Assembly (NCBI GenBank): GCA_011799875.1
Contig: CM022298.1
Location: 498,798,857 to 498,862,856 of the forward strand
Length of the DNA stretch: 64,000 bases
DNA from: Thinopyrum elongatum
Taxonomy: Eukaryota; Streptophyta; Magnoliopsida; Poales; Poaceae
Direction: 5' to 3'
The notes beneath the pieces are model-generated. The model saw nothing but the letters and a program-made list of their open reading frames with translations. It ran no database searches and was not told where the DNA came from. How positions within the stretch are numbered: the first letter of the stretch is position 1; each line of letters begins with the position of its first letter. Of the stretch, positions 36,480-46,985 are shown piece after piece. Made by a program: the position numbers and the translations under genes.

Positions 36480-37210
36480 TATCCAAACCAAGCATGATTA
36501 AGAACTAGGAAATATAGCAGTTGTATATGTTTCTCATGTATTAAGTGCAGCCAAATTCGATTTATTCCTCACATGCACAACAATACAAAATTCTACCCAT
36601 GACAATTGGACATCGCATTGCAGAATTGAACCAAGCAGTTAACTAAACACCACAACAAATGAACCAAATATTAACTGAGCACCACATTGCACAATATAAC
36701 TTACTCCTAATAGAAAATCAGACAGTTAACCAAACCAAGCATGCTTAACAACTTGGAAATATAGCAATTGTATTTGTTTCTCATGTATTTAGTACAACCA
36801 AATTTGATTTATTTCTCACATGGTATACAATAACAGAATGCACCCACAACAATTGAACATCGCATTGCAGAATTGAACCAAACAGTTAACTAAACACCAC
36901 AACAAATGAACCAAACGTTAAGTGATCACCACATTGCACAATGTATAACATACTAGAAGATCAGACATTTAACCAAACCAGGCATGCTTGACAACTTGGA
37001 AATATAGCAATTGTATTTGTTTCTCATGTATTTTGTAAAGATAAATTCAATTTATTTCTCACATGGAAGACAATACAAAATTGCAGCCTGAAGAATTGAA
37101 CATCACATTTACAGAATTGAACCAAACAGTTAACTGAAGACGGCAACTAATTAACCAAACAGTTAATAAGTGAGCACCACATTGCACGACATATAGAACA
37201 TATACACTAG
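36480..37210. repeat. About 243-bp tandem repeat, three units
   Basis: GAACATCGCATTGCAGAATTG-type sequence recurs near 36605, 36853 and 37096, with CAAACCAAGCATGCTTAACA and CACCACATTGCACAAT in each unit. It lies in what would be an intron or spacer of the minus-strand gene region. D has no equivalent. Confidence 0.7.
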
Positions 37211-37421
37211 AGCAACAGATTGCATGGTAAAAGTAGATAGCATAATTCACTAGAATTTGTTAAGGAAAGGCAGGAGCAGCACATGCAACGGGTAAACCGA
37301 GCATGCTTAACCGGCGTAGCTAGCAAACTGAACATGGGTCCTTATAGTGAGCTAATAAGACAAGCTACTCCTCATTGTTGGAGATATCGATGATGATTGA
37401 CTCCTTGGATATGGAAGAGGG

Positions 37422-37838
37422 CTAGGCCTCCACATCATGGGTGCCCTTGTCGTCGTGGTGAGTTGCCTGAGCTACTCCGGGCACCAACCTGCTGGCTCTC
37501 GAGTTGAGGTAAGCACGTGCACGCTGAGAAAACACCTCGTAGTCTTCGTTGAAGGCACCAAGGATGGCCTCGAGAAAACGCCATGAACTGTCGTTTAAAG
37601 TAGCCAACCGCGTCGCGGCATTGGCGCGCGAGGTATCGACGGTGGCCTCAATGGCGAGGTGCTCCTCCAAGATCTGGGGGTCGGCACGAATGGTAGCCAT
37701 CGCGACCTCATCCTCGCGTGTGGCCGCGATTTGCTTCTCCGCTGCCAAATGCTCCTTGAGCTCCTGGCTATACTGCGTGCACCATGGCTTAGGGCGGCGC
37801 TTATTTGGGGGAGGGGTCGGTGATTTGGGTGGAAGGTG
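37422..37838 (-). CDS. Helical, alanine/glutamate-rich ORF of E
   Basis: The frame is open from 37838: PPPNKRRPKPWCTQYSQELK, EHLAAEKQIAATREDEVAMA, ILEEHLAIEATVDTSRANAA, then WRFLEAILGAFNEDYEVFS and an Asp/His end DDKGTHDVEA. Strong helix and coiled-coil tendency; a basic KRRPK patch could be a nuclear signal. No known domain. It lies behind a leader (37960-38110) that resembles the one before D's zinc-finger gene. It may be a first exon of the same gene as the B3-like exons, but I cannot identify the junction. Confidence 0.5.
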   Translation of the reverse strand, partial: HLPPKSPTPPPNKRRPKPWCTQYSQELKEHLAAEKQIAATREDEVAMATIRADPQILEEHLAIEATVDTSRANAATRLATLNDSSWRFLEAILGAFNEDYEVFSQRARAYLNSRASRLVPGVAQATHHDDKGTHDVEA

Positions 37839-38414
37839 TCATGCCGTCGGTCGAGGCATGTGGGATGTGGAAGGAGGAGGAGGATGGGTGTCGGGTGTGG
37901 ATTACCTGCCTGGATAGACGAGGCCGAGCAGCATGAAGGAGGGTCGCCGATGAGAAGGCGACGCTGCAAGCAAGGAGTGAAGGTTTCAACTTGGAAAGGA
38001 AGGCGAACACAGGGGGAATGTGGCTTTTGGTAAGGGGGAGGGGGCGGGGAGGTAGATATTTCCATGGAAGCCGAAAATTTTGAATCGGTGCAGCGAAAAA
38101 ACTGGCGCGCAAAGTGTCATCAGACACGGTCCCTTATTCAGCACTGTGTACGATATGTGAACATCACAAACGATTCATATAGATTAACCCGTGTGTGATG
38201 AGTTTGAACGTCAAAAATTTTGGTTCGAATTTCCCTGGTTACAGTGGTCATCCACATCATTGCATAATTTGGGTACACAAAGGAGACTACAACACACCCA
38301 CACTTCTTAATCGAGCAAGTTCAACAATTAAACAGAGCTAGCTGACCTAAATATTACTCTAACAAATTAATGACCGGCACTCTTAATTAAACAAAACAAA
38401 GAGTAATACTACGG

Positions 38415-39023
38415 CTAGTGCTCGTCGATCTCCGCCGCCTCCTCCATGTCCAGCTCGTGCCCGACAGTCTCCTGGGGAAGGGGCTCCATGGCATCCATCG
38501 CACCATACTCGGCAAGCATCTCGCCATCCGCGTCTGCCATCTCTTTGGAAAAGGCCGCCATGAGCTAGGCGTGGGCGGCCGCGATCTGGGCTTGGACGGG
38601 CTCCATCATGGCAAGGTATGAGGTGGAGGAATGGACGGCTGCTCGAACGCTCTCGGCGATTGCCAACTCTTCGGCCGTGGGTTGCCGACCGTTGTCGGAG
38701 AAGCTTCGTTCAATTTGTGCGGTAACCGCCATGAGCTGGGCGTGGGCGGCCTCGACATGGTCGTGGGCGGCCTCCATCAAGGCTAAGGCCGCCGCTGCAG
38801 AACGTACAGCTGCTGTGGTGCTCTCGCCAGTTGCTATCCCCAAGGCAGATGTTGCTGCCGCCACCTGAGAAGCAACAACGGCCGTTTGGGCTGCCTTGGC
38901 CTCCCGGTCGCAGATTGCGGCCGCGCTCATGCACCTTGTTAGCACGCGCATGGCGGCTGCCGCTGCGCTCTCGCCGGAGTGGGCCACCGAAGTTGCCCCC
39001 ATGACGCGGGTCCACGTCCCCAT
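38415..39023 (-). pseudogene. Alanine-rich protein gene of E
   Basis: The start is ATGGGGACGTGGACCC at 39023. The product is alanine-rich throughout (GESAAAAAMRVLTRCMSAAA, AALALMEAAHDHVEAAHAQL, IAESVRAAVHSSTSYLAMME). One TAG at 38565-38567 stands where the sister repeat has CAG (AHAQLMA versus AHA-stop-LMA); beyond it the frame is open to DMEEAAEIDEH and a stop at 38415. A single base change therefore separates it from an intact 202-codon frame. It is homologous to 29257-29918 in D. Predicted all-helical; role unknown. Confidence 0.65.
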
Positions 39024-39229
39024 CTTTCACCAGCGACGATTGAACGGTGAAATGATATTTGGGGAGCGAGCTAGTGTGCTTGACACGCCGGCTGTGGACT
39101 GTAGCCGACGCACCTTCTCACGTAAGCCATAGGCGTACTATACTCTGACAGTGCTCCAAGATATTTTGTACTGCATCTCACACGGTTGGTGATGATAAAC
39201 TGTGTGCGATCTACTTGATATTTCATCGT

Positions 39230-41760
39230 GATTTGAATTACATAATGGGGTCATAGCGGCAATGGAGGGTGTTTGAATTGCTAGAACTTTTATCTACAGT
39301 GAACATGCAACTATAGGTGTGTCGTAAAAAAATTAGAATTATTCAGGGTTCGTTTGGACATTTTTATACATTAACTTGGTTTTCTAGCCATTTCAGGTGC
39401 CCAATTCAAAATTAAACTACATGCACATTCTCCGGTGCACCAACATGGGTTGTAAAATCATATATGTGTCCATGGGTTTATGATTATGTCCCATGCAAGA
39501 AATGGGGATGAATTTCGAACACCACAGCATCGTGGCTCTCCGGCAAACGTTGAGGTACTTGCTGTTGTAATTCTAGTAAATCCAAAACCCATCTGAAATT
39601 CATGAACCTTGGCATGCTATCATGGAATGGCATCAACATGCTGGGGTAAAAAATATTATCCCATTTGGGGTAGGTTATGGTATAAGCTTCTCACAAACCA
39701 GAGCTTCTCACAAGAAGCCTCATGGTTCCGTTAGGGAAACGTGTCACCTTTGTGGACAAAACGATATTCGTCGCCTCTTCTTTCTTTCAATTTTTTCCTG
39801 GTGTCAACATAGAACAACAGGAGTGTCGTGTTAAATTTTGGAAATTTTCGGGGATCGTTTGGACATTTTTATACGTTAACTGAGTTTTCTAGGCATTTAT
39901 GTGCATAATTCAAAATTGAACTACATGCACATGCTCCAGTGCATAAAAATGGGTTGAAAAATCAAATGTGTGTCCTTGGTTGCAAGCTTAGGTCACATGC
40001 AAGAAGTCAGAATGAATGTCAAACACCTTGACACTGTCGCTCGGCCGCTAACATTGAGATACATGGTTTTAAAATTCTAGTAAATCGAAAACTTGTCTGA
40101 AATTCATGAAACTTGACATGATATCATGGAACGGCATCGACATGCCGTGGTAAAAATATTGTCCCATTTGGGGTAGGTTTGCGTATAAGCTTCTCGCAAA
40201 CCAGAGCTTCTCTCACAACAAGCCTGATGGTTTCGGTAGGGAACGTGCCACCTTGGGGGACGAAACGATATCTGTTGCCTCTTATTACTTTCAACTTTTT
40301 TCTCATGTCAACATAGAACAACAGGAGTGTTGTGTCAATTTTTGGGATTTTTGGGGTTTCGCTTGGACATTTTTATACATTAACTGAGTTTTCTATGCAT
40401 TTATGTGCATAATTCAAATTTGAACTACATGCACATGCTCCAGTGCATATAAATGGGTTCAAAATTGAAATGTGTGTCCTTGGTTGCATGCTTAAGTCCC
40501 ATGCAAGAAATGAGAATGAATGTCAAACACCTTGCCACCGCCGCTCAGCCGCTAACATTGAGATACATGGTTTTTAAATTCTAGTAAATCGAAAACGCGT
40601 TTGAAATTTATGAAACTTGACATGCTAGCATGGAACGGCATCAACATGCCATGGTAAAAATATTTTCCCATTTGGGGCAGGTTGGGGTATAAGCTTCTGA
40701 CAAACCAGAGCTTCTCACAACAAGCCTCATGGTTACGGTAGGGAACGTTTCACCTTTCTGGACGAAACGATATCCGTTGCCTCTTCTTGATTTCAATTTT
40801 TTTTCTAGTGTCAACATAGAACAACATGAGTGTTGTGTTAATTTTAGGATTTTTTTGGGATTCGTTTGGACATTTTTATACATTAACTGAGTTTTCTATG
40901 CATTTATGTGCATAATTCAAATTTGAACTATAGGCACATGCTCCAGTGCATTTAAATTGGTTGAAAAATCAAATCTGTGTCCTTGGTTGCATGCTTAGGT
41001 CCCATGCAAGAAATGAGAATGAATGTCAAAAACCTTGCCACCGTCGCTTGGCCGCAAACTTTGAGATACATGGTTTTTAAATTCTAGTAAATCCAAAACT
41101 CGTTTGAAGTTCATGAAACTTGACATGCTATCATGGAGCGGCATCAACATGCTGTGGTAAAAAATTTGACCCATTTGGGGCAGGTTTGGGTATAAGCTTC
41201 TCGCAAACCAGAGCTTCTCATTACAAGCCTGATGGTTTCGGTAGGGAATGTGCCACCTTTGGGGACGAAATGATATCCGTTGCCTCTTCTTGCTTTCAAA
41301 TTTTTTCTAGTGTCAACATAGAACGACAGGAGTGTTGTGTCAATTTTTGGGATTTTTCGGGGTTCGCTTGGACATTTTTATACATTAACTGGGTTTTCTA
41401 GGCATTTTATGTGCATAATTCAAATTTGAACTACATGCACATGCTCCAGTGCAGAAAAATGGGTTGACATATCAAATGTGTGTCCTTGGGTGCATGCTTA
41501 GGTCCCATGCAAGAAATGGGAATGAATTTCAAACACCAAGGCACTATTGATTGCCGGCAAAACATTGAGATACTTTGTTTTTAAATTCTAGTAAATCCAA
41601 AACTCGTCTGAAATTCATGAAACTTGGCATGCTATCATGGAATGGCACCCGACATGTTGTGGTATTTTTCGTGTCCATTTTGAGAGAAGGCGCACTCGAA
41701 TAATAGCCAACAAAGGCATTTGGAAACAAATAGCTGCCACTTTAATATCTCAAACGTTTG
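39230..41760. repeat. Internal tandem array of E (about 503-bp unit, ~5 copies)
   Basis: TGTCAACATAGAAC recurs at 39802, 40306, 40809 and 41311 (spacing 504, 503, 502), with GGCATCAACATGCTG…CCCATTTGGGG and TATAAGCTTCTCACAAACCA in each unit. A diverged first and last unit flank them. It is related to the array at 30060-31330 in D (shared TTTTCTAGCCATTT, ATGGGTTG, AATTCAAATTTGAACTACAT). Confidence 0.88.
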
Positions 41761-42048
41761 TATAATTTAAATCGTGTGCGTTCTGTTAACCATTCACGTG
41801 ACGCCACGTGTCTCTCTTTTAATGGCTATAGGAGGTGCCGTGCGGACAGCTGCTTGACTGAACGGGAGGTGTGCTAGCGCAGTCCGGTGCACAGGCTGAC
41901 CGAGAGGGTGCAAGCTGTCCTCCAATGCGCAGGCTCACCGGGAAGCGTGCGAGCTGTACGCTGCGCATGCTCACTGGGAAGCGGGCCCTTTGACTTCCAT
42001 GGCCGCCCGCCTTGCTCTCATCCTCTCGATTAATGGCGCCCGAGCCAC

Positions 42049-42056
42049 TATTTAAT
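42049..42056 (+). promoter_or_regulatory. TATA box of the E plus-strand gene
   Basis: TATTTAAT lies 61 bp before the in-frame ATG at 42117, leaving a short C/T-rich leader (CCTCCCATTCCCCTCCCTCT). It favours 42117 over the upstream frame start at 42012. Confidence 0.55.
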
Positions 42057-42116
42057 ACGGGCGGCCTTACTGTTCGCCTCCCATTCCCCTCCCTCTCGCA
42101 GACCTCCACCAACGCC

Positions 42117-42710
42117 ATGGCGCAGAAGGATCATCTGCCACTAGTCTTCAAGTTTGGTGAAGTCGACTCCGAGCCGGAGAAGATAGAAAATAAGGAGGAA
42201 TGGGGCCTCATGGACATTGCCCTGAACGAGCTGGCCGCGGCGGTTGCTGCCCCCGCGCCCGTCCCAGCTCCCATCCCCGCGCCCGCGCCAGCGACCATCC
42301 CCGTAGCATTGACGGGCTGGTCGCTGAGCACTATCGCAGAGCTGGAAGCCGCGGGCGTCAGCGAGGTCTCCGCGGACCCGCGCGAGCTCATGTACATGCC
42401 AGCACTAGCGCCCGTGCGCGCCCCTGCACCCGCCGCGGTGCCGGTCCCCGTGCGTTTGCCTGCACCAGCCGCGCCCGTGCCCGTGCGTGCGCCCCCCTCA
42501 GCGGCATGGGACGCCGCTGTCGACCACTACCTCGCAGCGCCGTCAGTTGCCGTCCTCCCGTGCCCCGCCCGTCAATCGCGCGACGACATGATGTTTGATT
42601 TCCAAGTGAAGAACATTCTGTGCTGCCTTGAAGACTTCAACAACGGTGTCCCAGAGGACGACAACGACAACGCCGACGCGGCACGCCGCCTCTGCCGCCG
42701 CCAGAAATAG
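42117..42710 (+). CDS. Intact Pro/Ala-rich protein of E, 197 residues
   Basis: The start MAQKDHLPLVFKFGEVDSEP was chosen because a TATA box and a short leader precede it. The middle consists of Ala-Pro-Val repeats (PAPVPAPIPAPAPATIP; APVRAPAPAAVPVPVRLPAP), probably an extended flexible linker. Conserved-looking ends are EWGLMDIALNELAAAV and, at the C-terminus, DDMMFDFQVKNILCCLEDFN followed by an acidic stretch and RRLCRRQK. No stop or shift; it is the only clearly undamaged gene of the E cargo set apart from the B3-like exons. No known family. Plus strand, same direction as the exonuclease-like gene. Confidence 0.65.
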   Translation: MAQKDHLPLVFKFGEVDSEPEKIENKEEWGLMDIALNELAAAVAAPAPVPAPIPAPAPATIPVALTGWSLSTIAELEAAGVSEVSADPRELMYMPALAPVRAPAPAAVPVPVRLPAPAAPVPVRAPPSAAWDAAVDHYLAAPSVAVLPCPARQSRDDMMFDFQVKNILCCLEDFNNGVPEDDNDNADAARRLCRRQK

Positions 42711-42879
42711 TTTTTTTGGGTTTAATACTGTATCTCGATCATATGAATATAAATTCGCAATGTGACTGAATGAAAGATATGGTTTGAACAAACTTGCGTT
42801 TTTCTCTCTTAATGTACAGACTTATCAAACAATTTTATTTAAAAAAAATGTCAATGGTTTTCAAATATAGAACACTCAT

Positions 42880-43215
42880 CGCAAACATTTTAGTTAGAAC
42901 ACCCGTATGCAAACCGACAGCTTCCCCAGGAAGCCAAAGGAAAATGTGACGAGCAGGATTTGTGCAGCTCTTGATCGCAAACATTTTAGATAGAACACCC
43001 GTATGCAAAGTGAGAGCTATGGTCTTCCCAAGTAAGTCAAGGGAAAATTCGCAGCACAGGATTTGTGCATCTCTTCAATGCAAACGGTTCAGATTAAATA
43101 CGGTATGCAAAGCCAAACTTCGGCGCTAAGCCAAGAGAAAATGTGCCGAGCAGGATTTGTACATCCCTTCAACGCAAACGGTTGTTTTGGATGACCCATG
43201 TGCAACCACGTACAG
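42880..43215. repeat. About 90-bp repeats, three to four units, in E
   Basis: GCAAACATTTTAG(T/A)TAGAACACCCG occurs at 42890 and 42979, and GCAAACGGTT at 43081 and 43174, each followed by ATGCAAA, an AAGCCAA(G/A)GGAAAAT block and GCAGGATTTGTGCATC. These look like extra copies of the right-hand repeat type placed inside the element. Confidence 0.65.
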
Positions 43216-43661
43216 ATAATTTGGTAAGATTTGCATCTGCCATATTGGGTATATTGCCATTTGTCAAACTGGAAAGATTGACATTTGTTGATCTAGTAAC
43301 ATTGCATTTGTCAACCTTGTAACACTGCGATTTGTCAAAATATGCAGCTAAAAATCACTAGCACTATCTAATTTTTGCAACTAAAATTCAGTAATTAAGC
43401 ATAGATTTCATTCATAGATTAAGCAGTCGTTCTTTATACAAACAGTTCAACTCGACAGCTGAACTGACCAAACTTTTCCCCAATTGTTGCCAAACACGTA
43501 CTGAAATAGCTAGTTCAACTATATATGCTAGCTAATTTTAAGTACGTTGTACAGTTCCACCACATCTATAGTCAGATGAACTGAACAAAATAGCCCCTAA
43601 ATACAACTACTACGAAGGGGCTTTGTACTACTTCCGGCAGCCTCTCCTCTACCGAGCGCGC
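43216..43661. other. Gene-free AT-rich spacer of E
   Basis: It contains repeated ATTTGTCAA and AACATTGC patterns (43240-43340) but no open frame of note. It probably holds the 3' ends of two converging genes. Confidence 0.4.
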
Positions 43662-44428
43662 TCAGTAAGAGGCAGAGGAGGAGGAGCCTACCGACGAGCT
43701 GGACAACTGCAATACGGTGCTTGTTGCTGCTGCACCTTCAGCGACGCTCACCTCGAACGCCCTCTGCCGCTCCAGACGACCCCTCTTGAAGAGGTGGTTC
43801 TCCTCATAGATCTCCTGATTCCTCGCCTCTACGGTGGCGTGTGCCGCGGCCACGGCGGCGGTAAGGCTCTTTGCATGCTCGACGAGGTGCTCCTCCTCCC
43901 GCGGGACTCGATGTAGCGCGCAAGGTCACTGACGCACGTGCGGGCCTCCACCTCCGCCTCCCGCCTTCGGGTGGCAGTGGCGGAGCGGGTGATGACCCCG
44001 GCGGTCGACAGTGGGTTGGCGGCCACGACAGCCGACGATGGGGTGGCGGCCATGACCACCACCTCCCTCCTTCGGGCCGTGGAGGTGGAGCGGGTGATGG
44101 CCACAGTGGCCGGCAGTGGGGTGGCGGCCACGACGGCCACCTCCCGCCTTCGGGCCGCGGCGACGGATCGGGCGATGGCGCTGGCTTTTGACGGTGGTGT
44201 GGCGGCCATAGCGGCAGACGGTGGGGTGGCGGCAACGGCTGCCGGCAACAGCTGCCGACGGGCAGCGGCGGCGGAGCGTGTGGTGGGTGTTCCGTGCACA
44301 CCCAACAGGGGCGCCACGCGCACTACACTACGCCGGGGACTGCGCCGCCGCCGCGGTGTAGCCTCCCAGCTGGAGCTGTCCTCTGATGACGGCGGAGTGG
44401 CTGAGCGACGACGATGGACCGGTGCCAT
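43662..44428 (-). pseudogene. Repeat-containing Ala/Arg-rich protein gene of E
   Basis: The minus-strand TATA box GCTATATAA (44511-44519) stands about 85 bp before the ATG at 44428 (MAPVHRRRSATPPSSEDSSS). The middle has three to four copies of a ~27-residue repeat built on ITRS-x5-ARRREV and VAATP (ARRREVAVVAATPLPATVAI; ARRREVVVMAATPSSAVVAA). The end needs a frameshift near 43855 to reach a helical tail VEARNQEIYEENHLFKRGRL and a serine-rich C-terminus. It sits in the slot of D's coiled-coil gene, divergent from the exonuclease-like gene. No known domain. Confidence 0.55.
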
Positions 44429-44510
44429 TGGCGATTGTGGGAGAAGCAGACGAGATAAGCTACAGGAAGGGAGGGGAAAATGCGACGCATGACTCGCCGG
44501 CCATGAGGGT

Positions 44511-44520
44511 TTATATAGCA
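44511..44520 (-). promoter_or_regulatory. TATA box of the E minus-strand repeat-protein gene
   Basis: The minus strand reads TGCTATATAA, ideally placed before the gene start at 44428. Confidence 0.6.
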
Positions 44521-44764
44521 GGCCGGTAAGCATTGGGATTTTGGGGGATTTCACCGAGTCGGGCGGGAAGCTTGCGCGGGAACCTGCACGGTTGCGCCGG
44601 AACGGGCTCACCACCGTTTAGCCAAAAGAACGCCCCCGCGCGCTGCTCAAGCTTGCGCTCTAAGCCGTCTGTGGCAGCGGGGTGACAAGACGTGCGAGAG
44701 GAGGACAAAAGGACACGTACACATGCGGTTAATAAAATAAAAACGTTTGCTATTAAATTATCTA

Positions 44765-44999
44765 CTACCCCCGTCTTGGTTTATAAGTCGTCTATGTATT
44801 TTTGTGCCAAATTTTGACTAGAGATTTAACTAATAAAATACGAATGCATGTCGCCAGAGATTGTATCGTTGGATTCGTATTAGAACATAGTTCCCAATTA
44901 TATAATTTTTGTAACATGCATTAACATTTTGTTGGATAAAGTTAAGGTCAAAATATGGCACATAACATAAAGGGGACTAATAGACCAAGATGGCGGTAG
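44765..44999. mobile_element. Stowaway MITE (235 bp) in E
   Basis: The ends CTACCCCCGTCTTGGTTTA and (inverted) CTACCGCCATCTTGGTCTA are flanked by TA duplications (44763-44764, 45000-45001). It is close in length and sequence to the MITE at 57550-57784. It lies in the shared promoter interval between the divergent genes of E. Confidence 0.9.
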
Positions 45000-45428
45000 T
45001 AGCACACAGCCGCTCTCTACGCAGCGACGCAACTGTCGGCCGGCTTGTAGACGACCATTTCCTGCGTGTTCAACTGCTCTATGCGTGTGGTTGCTTGCGG
45101 TTGAGGCGGCCACGGCGTGCTCTGCTCGTGTCCCGCCACACACGCTCTGCACTCGCGTCCCTCCGGGCGCTCTGCCCTCGTCCCTCCACGCGCACTGCCA
45201 GTGTTTGGGGCCGGCGCACGATCACGCACGTTCGTGTGCATGCAATTGCGCCGGGCGCGGCGCCACGATGCAGTTACCCACTGCAAAAACTGACATGCGG
45301 ACGCGCCAAGAATCTAGGCCGCCCGGCCCCCATTTATTCCTGCGGCCATTTACCTTCATCTCTCGCGCCACACGACACAATAAGCACACCCACGAAAACA
45401 CATACAGAGAGGACATCCAGCGGTTCCA

Positions 45429-46171
45429 ATGGCGCTCCTCGTGGCTCCAATGGCGCTCCCAGTGGCCGACTACGACAACGGCGGGTAGTTCACCACGCAT
45501 CACGTAGTGGAAACCCATGTGAGGGGGAAGGCCCTCTCGATGGTGTACACGAATGAGCCGGTCTCAGTGGAGAGCTCCATCCAAACTATGGAGCAATTAC
45601 TTGCCGAGGACAAGTACCAAGTGGTCGGCTTCGACCTCGAGTACACCATCGGTCGTGCCGGGCACGATCAGAAGGTTGCCGTCGCCCAGTTGTGCGTTCG
45701 ACATGACGTCCTCGTCTACCAGTACCACTTGGCCACAAGGCCTTGCGAGCGTTTCTCCAGGTTTATCAACAGCTCCGACTATAGTTTCGCTACGGTGGAC
45801 ACCACCAATGATCTAAAAGCGCTCAAGGTTTCGAGCTTGAAATGCCAAAATCTTGTCAACATCTAGGACCACTACAAGGTCTGGGGCAGCGACAACAACA
45901 AACAGAACTCCCTGGTTGACCTCACCTCGGCCATCATCGACCCCTACTACATGAAGATGAAGGATGAGAGCAAAAGGACAAGAATGCCTGGCACAGTGTC
46001 TCGCATGAGAGACTGGATGAACAACACATCAAGGACGCGGCCAAGGACGCATACACAAGCTACGAGATGTACATGCGGATTGTTGACATGAGGGAGTGTC
46101 TTCTTCCTACCCCAGACAAGGGATCGAGCCACAGAGCAGTGGCGGGAGCGTCACAAGAAGTAGATGACTAG
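45429..46171 (+). pseudogene. 3'-5' exonuclease-like (DEDD, WRN-exo-like) gene of E
   Basis: The start ATG at 45429 gives MALLVAPMALPVADYDNGG, a TAG, then a continuous frame. DKYQVVGFDLEYT matches exonuclease motif I (D-x-E) of the DnaQ/RNase D/WRN group; KVAVAQLCVRHDVLVYQYH fits the next strand; ATVDTTNDLKALK supplies the motif II region with Asp; a later KQNSLVDLTSAIIDPYY segment resembles the tail of plant members. It then has a TAG at 45864 and one frameshift near 46000 before YEMYMRIVDMRECLLPTPD and a stop at 46169. Such enzymes remove 3' nucleotides; the plant WRN-exo-like group is poorly characterised. The D x E pair is kept, but the stops make this copy inactive. It is closely related to 47855-49917. 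Confidence 0.7.
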
Positions 46172-46369
46172 ACGATCGTTTCTCCTAGTTTAGAATGCAT
46201 ACAATTGTTTATTGAGGTGTGTGCGAATGATCTGTATAGTCACTTATGTAATTGGATGTTTATTTCAGTTATATATATATATATATGTTATTCTTCTGTA
46301 GAAAGAGCAAATCACATGGCTTATTAGCAGCAATTGTCTGTGTTATTATTGGTCTTCGTACACATTTCT

Positions 46370-46731
46370 GATTACGGACCTGTTTGCCGCGTATCACACA
46401 CATCTTGTTCAGTAGAACCGTTTGTATTGTGTTGCCTAATCACACATAGTTCATCCTAGTGAACTGTATGCCGTATATCGCACACACCCTCATCTGGCTG
46501 CCCGTTTCTGTTGTTATGTCTCATCGCAAACAGTTCTACTGTATTAACTGTTTGCCACGCATCGCACACGCAACTCCAATATGAACCGTGTTTGATGTCA
46601 CCGCCATCGCAAACGTTTTGCATCTTTTTTCACGGTTTTATTACATCACCGTTTGTGATTGATGCATCGCACACAGTTTTGTCGAAGGGTCTCTGATTGG
46701 ACTGTCGCGTTTGGACCATCCTGCAGTAGTG
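46370..46731. repeat. Right subterminal repeats and terminus of E
   Basis: Units of about 75-80 bp contain (T/C)ATCGCACACA, CGTTT(C/G)TGTTGT and AACTGTATGCC. The last unit reads CACCGTTTGTGATTGATGCA … and leads to the inverted end CACTACTGCAGG. The same units occur at 50165-50716 in D. Confidence 0.8.
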
Positions 46732-46985
46732 CTAGCTTGCTCACCGGTGCACCACAGATCATGTGGTGCGGCGAGCTACAGCCTCTCGGTGCTGACATGC
46801 CTATCTTATTCTGTGGCGCTGAAGCATCGTGCGCCAAGGGTCTCCTCAACCCTGGCGATGATGCGCAGAACGTCGTCGTCCATCTCGTTGCTGGGGACGC
46901 CCTTGGCCTTGATGGGTCATGGCGCATAGTCATTCTCCTCGTCGAGGAGGTTGATGGTAGAGGCGGCGCTTCGGTGGGTTGGCAT

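Larger units (their letters stand above)
34697..46731. mobile_element. Element E: CACTA-like DNA transposon (12 kb) nested in D
   Basis: The left end is CACTGGTACAGCGAGGTGCTA; the right end on the minus strand is CACTACTGCAGGATGGTCCA. The target duplication CTA lies at 34694-34696 and 46732-46734. It has the same terminal form, 45-bp subterminal repeats, ~503-bp array and gene slots as D, so it is a family member that jumped into a relative. Except for one MITE it is uninterrupted. No transposase of the TNP2 type is seen. Confidence 0.9.
32663..46985 (-). pseudogene. Coiled-coil protein gene of D, split by solo LTR 2 and element E
   Basis: Three pieces read in one frame: 46985-46735 (start MPTHRSAASTINLLDEEND; three stops), 34696-34321 (RRIRADRQRLAAQRD … LGAVEEHGRLILELV) and 32779-32663 (DEIANLELEIALQMYRERVN … QSQELP, stop). 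The E target duplication and the LTR target duplication fall inside codons, and removing each insertion restores the frame. The protein is Arg/Glu/Leu-rich and likely a helical bundle or coiled coil; no known domain. It is divergent from the exonuclease-like gene at 47855. The stops near the N-terminus and two insertions make it dead. Confidence 0.65.

Noticed and set aside
42131..42397. Minus-strand frame opposite the Pro/Ala gene
   Set aside because: Produced by the repetitive GC-rich codons of the plus gene; no start context or leader.
43871..44492. Plus-strand Gly/Ala/Thr-rich frames
   Set aside because: They are the complement of the repeat-protein gene, which has the TATA box and the better start.
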